Source of the DNA: Clostridia bacterium
GTDB taxonomy: Bacteria; Bacillota; Clostridia; Christensenellales; Aristaeellaceae
Length of the DNA stretch: 36,176 nt
Direction: 5' to 3'
Assembly: GCA_017476605.1 (NCBI GenBank)
Contig: JAFUZM010000329.1
Span: 1-36,176 of the forward strand
This document shows, one piece after another, positions 1-6,515 of this stretch. The notes under the pieces are model-generated. The model made no database searches. It worked only from the letters and a program-made list of their open reading frames with translations, and was not told the DNA's origin. Numbering within the stretch: position 1 is the first letter of the stretch; each line of letters begins with the position of its first letter. The translations under genes and the position numbers were made by a program.

Positions 1-15
1 ACCGTTCAGAGAATG

Positions 16-696
16 TCACAGAGGTTTCCGGTTCCTCTGGCCGTTGTTTCCTCCGCGTGCTACGTAATCGGCGTCAATGCGCTCTTTCCAGCCACCATCA
101 ATCGGTGCCGAGGCGACGCGCATCCTGGAAACCGTTTCTGCCAAGACCTCATAATTGAGCACGGTCCCTTCATGGTCGCTGTTATAGTTGGCCGCGCGAT
201 CCTCAGTTATGCCAAAGCGGCCGGCCGTTTCAATGGCATCAATATTGGCACCCAGGAACAGAAACTCCCAGCCGTATTTCTCCTTCTGATGCTCGACCAT
301 CTGCTTCACTTTGTCATAGGTATACCGACGGCTGGCATTTTCAAGACCATCTGTCGTGATAACGACGATCGTCTTCTCCGGCCGATCCTCCTCACGGGCA
401 TATTTATGGACATTGCCGATGTGATGAATCGCACCGCCTACCGCATCCAGGAGCGCCGTACATCCCCGTACGTAGTATTCCTTCTCTGTCATCTCTGGCA
501 ACTTTTCAAGAGGAACACGGTCGTAGAGCACCTCTGATTTGTCATCAAAGAGCACGGTGGAGACCAGCACCTCTCCCTCTGTCTCCCGCTGCTTTTTCAG
601 CATGCTGTTGTATCCGCCGATGGTGTCGCTTTCAAGTCCATTCATGGATCCGCTCCGGTCAAGAATCATGACCAGTTCTGTCAGGTTCTTTTTCAT
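16..696 (-). CDS. VWA-domain protein with complete MIDAS motif
   Basis: This 226-residue soluble protein is essentially one von Willebrand factor A domain, a fold that binds a divalent metal and mediates protein-protein contacts. The MIDAS metal site is complete: DRSGS at residues 13-17 (Asp13, Ser15, Ser17), Thr80 in a GCTALLDA segment, and Asp116 in TTDG. There is no signal peptide or membrane segment, so it should be cytoplasmic. The start is supported by AAGGAGG ten bases upstream of the ATG. It lies 76 bases downstream of the macro-domain gene on the same strand, with a possible promoter of its own in the gap. The specific partner is unknown. The family call is firm; the biological role is not. 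Confidence 0.85.
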   Translation of the reverse strand: MKKNLTELVMILDRSGSMNGLESDTIGGYNSMLKKQRETEGEVLVSTVLFDDKSEVLYDRVPLEKLPEMTEKEYYVRGCTALLDAVGGAIHHIGNVHKYAREEDRPEKTIVVITTDGLENASRRYTYDKVKQMVEHQKEKYGWEFLFLGANIDAIETAGRFGITEDRAANYNSDHEGTVLNYEVLAETVSRMRVASAPIDGGWKERIDADYVARGGNNGQRNRKPL

Positions 697-726
697 TTTG
701 AATGCCTCCTTGTTTTTGATGGCGCA

Positions 727-735
727 AGTATAGCA
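727..735 (-). promoter_or_regulatory. Possible extended -10 promoter for the VWA gene
   Basis: Read on the minus strand this is TGCTATACT, an extended -10 element, about 31 bases before the VWA start codon. No good -35 box is visible. Read-through from the macro-domain gene is also possible. Confidence 0.3.
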
Positions 736-772
736 TTCTCAAACCCCTCTGTGGTCGCCTGCAAAGCGACAA

Positions 773-1885
773 TTATCCGTTGAGGCCTTTTCCTGTAAAA
801 GTAAAAAACAAAGCGTCAATCTGGAAGATATCGTACATTTCATTCTCAATGCAAAAGCGGAGAATCAGGTCCTCTTTATTGTTGTTGGTAAGCGCCACTC
901 CGGCGCTGGCCAGCAGATCCCTGGCATCATCCAGATTAAGCCTCAGGGAGATCGCCAGGGCAAAAATCGTTTTCTTCTTTGGAATGTAGTTTTCGCTGCA
1001 TCGGATTTTGGAAAAGAGCTTCCGGTCGATGTTTGCCCGTTTGTATACCTCCGGATCCTTCATCCCCCGTTCATCAATCATGCGCATCAGCCTTGCCTGA
1101 AAGCTTTCTCCAAGGTTATTTACGACCTCCTCAAGACTTGGCTTTTTCTTTTCCATGGGGGCCGGCATAACTTCGCTTAATGCCGGAGCAAACGTCGCCT
1201 CAGCAGATCGAAGCAGGTCCATGCCTGGCGCCATGTTTCTCTCTGGTGCAGATCCGAACCATTCATCATCCGTCTCTTCTTTCAACAGCTCACGTCTGCG
1301 AATGGCGTCAAGACGCGCATCAAACGGCTCCCCGTATTCCTCTGTTGTGTACCATTGTACATAGTTTTCGTCGATGTATTCCTCGACGCGTTCCGTAAGA
1401 CCGGTAGCAAGCTGAAAGGCATTATGGCTAAATACAACCAGAATGACATTCAGCTCTGATTCCTCCAGGTGTTCACGGATGGTGGCAAGCGCAATATCAA
1501 GTGCTTTATCCTTTGGAAAGCCATACACACCGGTTGCAATCAGCGGAAAGGCAATGCTCTCGCAGCCAAGCTGATCGGCAAGCAGCATGGGCTTTCGATA
1601 GCAGGAGCGCAATATGTCGAATTCTCCATGATTTCCATCCCGCCACACAGGACCTACGGTATGAATAATGTACTTTGCCGGAAGCTGAAAGGCAGAGGTA
1701 ACCGCTGCTTCGCCCGGCGCAATCCGCCCGATCTTTTTCCTCTCCGCCAAAAGTTCCCTCGCTCCTGCTGCTTTGTAAATGGCTGCATCCGTGCCGCTGC
1801 CAAACTGTGGCTCTGGATTTGCTGTATTGACAATAATATCTGCATTCACCCGGGTGATATCGTTTCTGATAATCTGAAACGGCAT
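773..1885 (-). CDS. Macro-domain protein, probable ADP-ribosyl-hydrolase, with C-terminal helical domain
   Basis: Residues 1 to about 165 form a macro domain, which binds ADP-ribose and often removes it from proteins or from O-acetyl-ADP-ribose. The ligand motifs are visible: an NTAN segment (family NAAN), a GSGTDAAI loop with its aspartate, and a PLIATGVYGFP loop. A low-complexity linker follows. The last 110 residues or so form a helical, HTH-like domain (around RKLFSKIR and YIPKKKTIFALA) that I recognise as a recurring C-terminal module in Bacillota proteins of unknown role. I chose the ATG at 1885 because GGGGAGG lies nine bases upstream and the macro domain begins there; a GTG at 1927 would add 14 unlikely residues. 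The pairing with the VWA gene suggests an ADP-ribosylation-related function, which is inference. Confidence 0.85.
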   Translation of the reverse strand: MPFQIIRNDITRVNADIIVNTANPEPQFGSGTDAAIYKAAGARELLAERKKIGRIAPGEAAVTSAFQLPAKYIIHTVGPVWRDGNHGEFDILRSCYRKPMLLADQLGCESIAFPLIATGVYGFPKDKALDIALATIREHLEESELNVILVVFSHNAFQLATGLTERVEEYIDENYVQWYTTEEYGEPFDARLDAIRRRELLKEETDDEWFGSAPERNMAPGMDLLRSAEATFAPALSEVMPAPMEKKKPSLEEVVNNLGESFQARLMRMIDERGMKDPEVYKRANIDRKLFSKIRCSENYIPKKKTIFALAISLRLNLDDARDLLASAGVALTNNNKEDLILRFCIENEMYDIFQIDALFFTFTGKGLNG

Positions 1886-2417
1886 TCTCTCATTCCTCCC
1901 CGTACTCTGTTCTTCTTCCCTGCTCACGCCACATAAGACAATAGATCACGCGCATTCTCCGCAGATTCAACGCGTGGCACGTTTGCTTCTCTGTTTTATT
2001 CATATACACAAATGGCTGCCGTATATTCTGCGCAATTTCAGCATATACAGCAACCATTTTCTGCTTATATTTTTCCAAAAACATTTATTTAAAATTTCGC
2101 ATAATGGTCAAATGTAAAACACTGAGAATGCTGTAAAATTTGTATTTAAGGCAATTCAAAATTCACAAGGCAATTATTATAGTCATGTGAATCGTGAATG
2201 AATAAAATACAGGGCTTTCTAAGCCTTTTGTAGATAGCATGTAACCAAAACACGAAATTATACTCATGTCACAAATTAGCTGGAAAATAACGTTTTGGGG
2301 GAACTGTTGTTTCCTTCTTAAAGGTCATAAGGTTTCCATTTATTTCTTGACTTGAGTATAGTTACTTAGTGAAACGACAAAATCTCGATGCATGTTTTGA
2401 CAGTCTCACAGCTCGGA
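1886..2417. other. AT-rich gap without a recognisable gene
   Basis: About 530 bases separate the SecB-like gene from the macro-domain gene. The stretch is clearly AT-richer than the housekeeping parts of the window. Apart from one weak hairpin near 2213-2225 I see no gene, tRNA or repeat. A 64-codon frame at 1890-2084 lacks a ribosome binding site and family resemblance. Confidence 0.6.
2212..2229. terminator. Weak hairpin, possible terminator
   Basis: GGCTT, loop TCT, AAGCC is followed by TTTT on the plus strand and by a broken T-rich tract on the minus strand. The five-base-pair stem makes it marginal. It could end minus-strand transcription of the SecB-like gene. Confidence 0.3.
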
Positions 2418-2849
2418 TTAATTTGTTTTACTTTGACGCTCTGCTTCCATCTGCAGCAGGCTAAAAGTATTAATTGTTGGAACAATAATCGGATTTCTGC
2501 CTGTCTGCGCGGTGATACTGGAAATTAAAGAACGGGCATATGGGTATAAAATCGCAATTGCATTCGAATCCCATCTCTCATCCCATTTCTGATCTTCTGT
2601 GGATTTAAAGATGCCGGCCAGTTCAACGGATACTTTTGTCTGAGCTTCTTCATAGCTTTCACTATCAGCATCAAACGCCCGAACAATAATATTCATTTGA
2701 ATGGATTTATCCGATCTTTCTATTTTTCCATGCGCAATGTTATATTTATATTCTTCTTTGTCTTGAATTGGATATGTTGCCGGGCGAGTAAATTCTATAT
2801 TGATTACCCTGTAATCAACAAATTGAATAATTCCTCCAGGATTGCTCAT
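2418..2849 (-). CDS. SecB-family chaperone-like protein
   Basis: At 143 residues this has the usual SecB length. The second half carries the SecB pattern: a VELAGIF strand (SecB has GGIF), then an ILYPYARSLISS helix matching SecB FPYARxxIxS, then a PIIVPTINTFSLLQ segment matching the SecB LAPVNFDALF region. SecB proteins hold unfolded clients, either secretory preproteins or, in toxin-antitoxin-chaperone modules, an antitoxin. Classical SecB belongs mainly to Proteobacteria, so a copy in an AT-rich block of a Bacillota chromosome is more likely a specialised SecB-like protein than the housekeeping export factor. Its start overlaps the upstream stop in an ATGA, implying coupled translation. 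The client is unknown; the neighbouring encoded proteins are the first candidates. Confidence 0.75.
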   Translation of the reverse strand: MSNPGGIIQFVDYRVINIEFTRPATYPIQDKEEYKYNIAHGKIERSDKSIQMNIIVRAFDADSESYEEAQTKVSVELAGIFKSTEDQKWDERWDSNAIAILYPYARSLISSITAQTGRNPIIVPTINTFSLLQMEAERQSKTN

Positions 2850-3400
2850 GCTGCTTCTCCTATTTTGTCGTCTGATAATTCATGATATGCATTTCCTTCA
2901 AATTCGTAATTCTGAAATACTGTTGCGTTATTTTCAAAAGTATCATTGTTTTGGCTCTTTTCAGTGGTAAATGTCTCCTGATGCAATGCTTGCATCAATT
3001 TGAGCCGAAACAGCTGCTCAGACGCATTATCTTCGACATATAGAAGTACTTGCTCTTTTTCCGGAAGATGATCTTCCGGCACTTCATAAATCATTTTTTC
3101 CTGATAAGAAAAGCTCTGAGTTGAATAAGTATAAACAACTAGTTTCACTGACTGTGAAACCTCTTTTAAAGCATCGTATACTGTAATCTTTTTATCAATC
3201 ACTTTACGGATAATTTCTATGGTTGTTTTCCCTATAATCCAGTTTTGCTCTCCAAATCTCGTATCTGTGCAGTCGCAAAGATACAGATTCCATTTTTCAT
3301 CGCGTGTAATAAATACAATTGGTACTTCATCAAATTCCAGAATTGAGAACAGATAAAAAAAGTTTTCATTTCCTGCAGTAATATATGTTTCATTGCTCAT
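2846..3400 (-). CDS. Uncharacterised protein coupled to the SecB-like gene
   Basis: This 184-residue soluble protein has no signal peptide or membrane segment. The N-terminal 80 residues (FYLFSILEF, PIVFITRD, NLYLCDCTD, then a helix ending KKITVYDALKE) resemble the small beta-rich DUF6575-like domain found in scattered accessory loci; this is a memory-based resemblance only. The C-terminal quarter is Asn/Gln-rich and looks flexible. I placed the start at the ATG at 3400 because GGCAGGAGAG precedes it and it overlaps the upstream stop as ATGA; a longer frame would add 20 unlikely residues. It sits in the middle of a three-gene coupled unit, so it probably acts with its two neighbours. It is a plausible client of the SecB-like chaperone. 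Confidence 0.6.
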   Translation of the reverse strand: MSNETYITAGNENFFYLFSILEFDEVPIVFITRDEKWNLYLCDCTDTRFGEQNWIIGKTTIEIIRKVIDKKITVYDALKEVSQSVKLVVYTYSTQSFSYQEKMIYEVPEDHLPEKEQVLLYVEDNASEQLFRLKLMQALHQETFTTEKSQNNDTFENNATVFQNYEFEGNAYHELSDDKIGEAA

Positions 3401-3822
3401 AACAAATTCTCTCCTGCCCGGAAGCAGCGCCAAGGCTCTGCTCCTTTGTAAAGCCACCAATGAATATGTTTGCTTTCAACATTTAGCTTTGTCGGTCCAA
3501 ATTCCTTTTTTGTATAACCTATAATGATCGTCGCTTTTGGGTGTTTTTGTTCACTGTGCTGCAAATATGCTGCCATTTTCTCAACAGAAGTACTTAATGA
3601 GGTTGAATAATCCGAAAGAGCTGGTTTCTTTTTGCTTTCATTAGGTCTGAGCGCCCCATTCGATTCCAGAATCTTTTCCTGAATCGTACTATAAAATGAC
3701 CTCGGGTCATTCAATCCGTATTTTGCAACGCGATATACATCATGGTATTCTTTGAATTCGCCTCCGTTTTTCAATATCCGATCAAGCAGATCCTCCGGAT
3801 ATCCATCTGGAAAAGCAGACAT
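3397..3822 (-). CDS. Uncharacterised protein, first gene of the SecB-like unit
   Basis: I do not recognise this 141-residue soluble protein. Visible traits are a short charged N-terminal region with helices (PEDLLDRILKNGG), a Ser/Lys-rich middle, a beta-like ATIIIGYTKKEFG stretch, and a striking aromatic C-terminus, HIHWWLYKG followed by PWRCFR. The ATG at 3822 is preferred because AGGAAGGAG lies upstream; an upstream GTG at 3849 would overlap that ribosome binding site. Its stop overlaps the next start as ATGA. The 206 bases before it contain no convincing promoter, so the unit may be read either from its own weak promoter or from the XRE operon upstream. Base composition is AT-rich like its two partners, consistent with acquisition as a block. 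Confidence 0.55.
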   Translation of the reverse strand: MSAFPDGYPEDLLDRILKNGGEFKEYHDVYRVAKYGLNDPRSFYSTIQEKILESNGALRPNESKKKPALSDYSTSLSTSVEKMAAYLQHSEQKHPKATIIIGYTKKEFGPTKLNVESKHIHWWLYKGAEPWRCFRAGENLL

Positions 3823-4028
3823 ATCTTTACATTCTCCTTCCTGATACACTCAGTAATGTATAGCCATGTTGGTTTGTTTCTGTGTTTGGACAATCTATCT
3901 TGTGTGAAGTTTTCTGTTCCTATTCTTTTGCCATACGCAGTCTGTGAATGCCGCAATATTCATGGACAGCAATGGCGGGCTATGCAACTGCGAAATGTGC
4001 TTCAAGGGTCTCTCCGCGAGTAACCAAT

Positions 4029-4373
4029 TCACATTGCATATTTTCTCATAAGATCATCAAACACTTCATCTGCTTCTCGGCCAATTCCACTTTTCGCCTG
4101 ATTCAGAGAATGATCAATATGTTCCCATAATTGATCCTCATTTTGAATGTTCAGAAGGCTATTCGAATCTATGCTATTTATCGAAGGCTCAACAATAATC
4201 GCATGAACTTCTGCAAATTGCCTCTCGTCTAATTTTCCAAGCAAATCTACTGGTTTATTTTCTATTACTTGAAATTCTCTCATTTCTTTGTACACTACCA
4301 TCCATTCGCTTGCCGGAATGTCATTGCACTCAGGTTCGAGGTACAAAGATGCTTGGCTTGGCGTCAAAGCCAT
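4029..4373 (-). CDS. Small protein with antitoxin-like C-terminal tail
   Basis: This 114-residue soluble protein has a middle predicted to mix strands and helices. Its last 35 residues (a helix with SLNQAKSG, then ADEVFDDLMRKYAM) read like the C-terminal tails of Phd/RelB/ParD-type antitoxins, which commonly end in EEVFxELRxKYG-like sequence. No RelE, ParE, Doc or PIN-like toxin is visible next to it, so the antitoxin idea is weak. The ribosome binding site before the chosen ATG is poor; the ATG at 4301 is an alternative start. It follows the FtsB-like gene by 31 bases and ends the part of the locus most likely transcribed from the XRE promoter. Function unknown. Confidence 0.5.
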   Translation of the reverse strand: MALTPSQASLYLEPECNDIPASEWMVVYKEMREFQVIENKPVDLLGKLDERQFAEVHAIIVEPSINSIDSNSLLNIQNEDQLWEHIDHSLNQAKSGIGREADEVFDDLMRKYAM

Positions 4374-4405
4374 TTAGCAACACATAATGACAAGCAACTA
4401 TTAGA

Positions 4406-4777
4406 TTATTTTGTTACCTCCGGCTTTTCAAAAACGGGAATATAAATCGTTTCACCGTAGTAACTATATCCATCATCGCGGGCAAGTTGTTCCTGTTTAT
4501 CAAGAGACTGAGCCTCAGCAAGCTTTGCCGTCAGTTCGCGATTCTGCTCAAGTGCGGCCATATAGGCCGTTCGTGCAGCCTCAAGCTCGTTTGAATAATC
4601 CGGAACCTTTATGAGGCAAAACAGCTCAATTAAAATTCCAATTCCAAGAATCACTGAAAGAATGCGAAACGGATAGCTCCGTTTCTCACAGGTCTCTGCC
4701 CGTGGAATTTCGCGTTCTAACGCACGACCATGTTTATGCACTGCTCTTGATGCAGGCATTGAAATCTGATACTGCAT
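4406..4777 (-). CDS. Single-pass membrane protein with FtsB/DivIC-like topology
   Basis: This 123-residue protein has a charged N-terminal cytoplasmic region, one membrane segment (about 37-57), a coiled-coil-prone stretch (about 62-95), and a C-terminal motif EQLARDDGYSYYGETIYIPV at 96-115. That tail follows the pattern seen in FtsB/DivIC proteins, where an AR-x-GY-x-GE-x-IY segment closes the extracytoplasmic coiled coil that scaffolds the FtsQLB complex. It starts two bases after the protease stop, so it belongs to the XRE-ImmA operon rather than to a division cluster. It could be a regulated envelope effector, a division-interfering factor or a protease substrate; none is proven. The FtsB resemblance is moderate and rests on topology and tail only. 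Confidence 0.55.
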   Translation of the reverse strand: MQYQISMPASRAVHKHGRALEREIPRAETCEKRSYPFRILSVILGIGILIELFCLIKVPDYSNELEAARTAYMAALEQNRELTAKLAEAQSLDKQEQLARDDGYSYYGETIYIPVFEKPEVTK

Positions 4778-4778
4778 A

Positions 4779-5297
4779 TTATCCTACAACGTCCTTCATG
4801 AAATTGCTCGGAACCGAAATGAGGCCGGCATCCTTTCTCATCATTCGAATCTTAACCATCAGGAGTTCAACCGGAACTCCCAGTGTCTGGGCCGCCTCTT
4901 TGAGCGAATATCCGTCCATCAGCAGTTCACTCACCGCATCGTCCGAAAGAAGCAATTCTGCGGCAAACTGATTGGCCTCCCGTTCGCAGATGGATGACTC
5001 TCCATTCCGAAAGACATCCAGAAAATCGGAGACCTCCGCCAGATGCTCATGCAAACAGGCATGCCCAAATTCATGTGCCAATATGACTTCCTGATTACGC
5101 GCTGAAAGATCCGAATTGATCGTTATACAGGAAACGCCGAATTTTCTGATAAAGAATCCCTTGCATGCTCCCGGGGCATCGCCCATTGGAAAATACTGAA
5201 CAAGAATGCCCTCTGCCTCGCAAAGTTCCTGCACGCTGAGCGTTTCGCGATTCTTCCGAATCCTTTGCACACATTGTCGAATGGCATCAAGCGTCAT
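4779..5297 (-). CDS. ImmA/IrrE-family zinc metallopeptidase
   Basis: This 172-residue soluble peptidase carries the zincin motif HEFGH at residues 75-79 (two histidine ligands and the catalytic glutamate), with a likely third acidic ligand in CEREANQFAAELLL around residue 106. ImmA of ICEBs1 and PprI/IrrE of Deinococcus cleave an XRE-type repressor encoded next door, lifting repression after stress. Here the XRE gene sits directly upstream with a three-base gap, so the same pair logic is expected: a signal activates the peptidase, the repressor is cut, and the operon turns on. The pair is widespread in Bacillota. The downstream membrane protein gene is also in the operon, which is less usual. 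Confidence 0.9.
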   Translation of the reverse strand: MTLDAIRQCVQRIRKNRETLSVQELCEAEGILVQYFPMGDAPGACKGFFIRKFGVSCITINSDLSARNQEVILAHEFGHACLHEHLAEVSDFLDVFRNGESSICEREANQFAAELLLSDDAVSELLMDGYSLKEAAQTLGVPVELLMVKIRMMRKDAGLISVPSNFMKDVVG

Positions 5298-5300
5298 TTC

Positions 5301-5720
5301 CTATGGTTCCTCTTTCTCCGCTTCCTCTTTGCAGGCAATGTACGCTTTCATCAGTGCTTCAAAGAACTTATCCTTGACGCTCTGAGGCACCTGACCGCCA
5401 GCAAGAAATGCCGTATTGCGATTGATCAGGTCACTCATTTCCATTGCAGCCATTTCGCCGTAAATATCTCCGGTCTGCTGCATCATCTGATCAATGTTCT
5501 CGCCGAAATTGCGGTCACTGATGCTGTCTGTTGTCAGATACAGAACCGTCACACCCAGCGTCTCGGCAATCTTCTGAATCTTCTTATACCGCGGCACTGC
5601 GCATCCGCGTTCGTAATCCGTAACGGATCTCGGTGATACGCCAATCAAATCCGCCAGATCTGCCTGGCTGAGTCCCGCTTCCTTCCGCGCTTTCTTCAGT
5701 TTTTCCGAAAATAGTTCCAT
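5301..5720 (-). CDS. XRE-family helix-turn-helix repressor paired with ImmA
   Basis: Residues 5-60 form an XRE (Cro/C1-type) HTH with the usual LKKARKEAGLSQADLADLIG helices and a SVTDYERG recognition segment. The C-terminal half includes AFLAGGQVPQSVKDKFFEAL, a tail that I recognise from XRE repressors encoded beside ImmA/IrrE peptidases and that is a likely cleavage or dimerisation region. It is the first gene of the block and is expressed from a near-consensus promoter whose spacer contains a palindrome, the expected place for autorepression. Translation probably begins at the ATG at 5720 just after GGGGTGAGCGC. The DNA-binding call is secure; the operator assignment is inference. Confidence 0.9.
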   Translation of the reverse strand: MELFSEKLKKARKEAGLSQADLADLIGVSPRSVTDYERGCAVPRYKKIQKIAETLGVTVLYLTTDSISDRNFGENIDQMMQQTGDIYGEMAAMEMSDLINRNTAFLAGGQVPQSVKDKFFEALMKAYIACKEEAEKEEP

Positions 5721-5795
5721 GCGCTCACCCCTTCTTCTGTTCTGTGTCTTTTGTCCGCCGCATAAAATGTGTTACGAGGTCGAATGAGTGAGGCC

Positions 5796-5824
5796 ATTAT
5801 ATCGCCCCATATAGGGGCTGTCAA
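5796..5824 (-). promoter_or_regulatory. Consensus promoter with operator-like palindrome, XRE operon
   Basis: On the minus strand TTGACA (5824-5819) and TATAAT (5801-5796) are both perfect and are separated by exactly 17 bases. The spacer holds GCCCC-TATAT-GGGGC (5818-5804), a five-base-pair inverted repeat that a dimeric repressor could bind to exclude RNA polymerase. The start codon of the XRE gene lies 76 bases beyond the -10 box. Confidence 0.85.
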
Positions 5825-5882
5825 GGAAGTTTGGAAGTTTTTTTGAAAAAATCTTCTAGTTTTCTGCTTAAAATGGAAGTTT
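5825..5882 (+). repeat. Three GGAAGTTT direct repeats upstream of the XRE promoter
   Basis: GGAAGTTT occurs at 5825-5832, immediately again at 5833-5840, and at 5875-5882. The first two abut the -35 box and the third lies about four to five helical turns away. They may be additional regulator sites or an A/T-rich upstream element; chance in AT-rich DNA cannot be excluded. Confidence 0.4.
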
Positions 5883-5887
5883 TACGT

Positions 5888-6490
5888 TCAGGTCTCTGCC
5901 AGCAGTTCATCCAGTGTCTTGCCATACGATGGCAGGAAATCCCACATGAATTCCCGAACTTCCGGTAATTCATCAATCAATTCATCCAGGGATTTGCGTG
6001 TGGTTACAGCAGCTGTTTTAAATTCCGAATTTCCCGCGTGCTCCTCCTCCACGCACTTAATGAGTGCAGAGAGCTTGTCCGCCGCCTTTACATAGCGATG
6101 GAGCAGCTTATCGTCCTCATTATCCTGCTCTTTGAGTATGGCAGCATATGTGGGACGCAGATCCTCGGGAAGTCCGGCCAGCAGCTGATCCTCCGCCAGA
6201 TGCTCCACATCCTTATAGGCGTTTTTAATATTGGGATTCAGATATTTGACCGGCGTAGGCAGATCTCCGGTGATGATTTCAGATGCATCATGATAAAGGG
6301 CAATCACAGCTGCCCGATCTGCATTCAACTCTTTGTGAAACCGTACGTTTCCAATGGTACAAAGCGCATGCGCGATCATTGCGACCTCAAGCGAATGCTC
6401 ACTGAGATCCTCCGTGCGTGAATTGCGCATCAATGCCCAGCGCTGGATATATTTCATTCGTGAAAGTGTTGCAAAAAAAGGATAATCCAC
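5888..6490 (-). CDS. yfbR: HD-domain 5'-deoxynucleotidase, YfbR type
   Basis: This 200-residue protein aligns by eye along its length with E. coli YfbR (199 residues), which hydrolyses deoxyribonucleoside 5'-monophosphates and takes part in the dCTP-to-dUMP route of thymidylate synthesis. The key residues are present: Arg17-Trp18, His32 in SEHSLEVAM, His67-Asp68 in YHDASE, Glu71, Asp76 in TGDLPTPVK, and Asp138 in KAADKLSA. It is cytoplasmic and metal-dependent. It is the last gene of the long minus-strand cluster, 25 bases after the dehydratase gene, and it ends just before the promoter region of the XRE operon. The call is strong. Confidence 0.93.
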   Translation of the reverse strand: MDYPFFATLSRMKYIQRWALMRNSRTEDLSEHSLEVAMIAHALCTIGNVRFHKELNADRAAVIALYHDASEIITGDLPTPVKYLNPNIKNAYKDVEHLAEDQLLAGLPEDLRPTYAAILKEQDNEDDKLLHRYVKAADKLSALIKCVEEEHAGNSEFKTAAVTTRKSLDELIDELPEVREFMWDFLPSYGKTLDELLAET

Positions 6491-6515
6491 GGGTTTTCCT
6501 CACTTTTAAAACTAA

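Noticed and set aside
1890-2084. A 64-codon minus-strand frame upstream of the macro-domain gene
   Set aside because: No ribosome binding site, no family resemblance, and it overlaps the ribosome binding region of the macro-domain gene.
2397-2424. Plus-strand TTGACA-16-TAATTT, promoter-like, antisense to the SecB-like gene
   Set aside because: The -10 box is poor and AT-rich DNA gives such matches by chance; no plus-strand product follows.
3823-4028. Possible toxin gene (RelE/ParE/HigB-like) between the antitoxin-like gene and the SecB-like trio
   Set aside because: All minus-strand frames here are short and interrupted, and none resembles a known toxin family; no classical toxin-antitoxin-chaperone module can be claimed.
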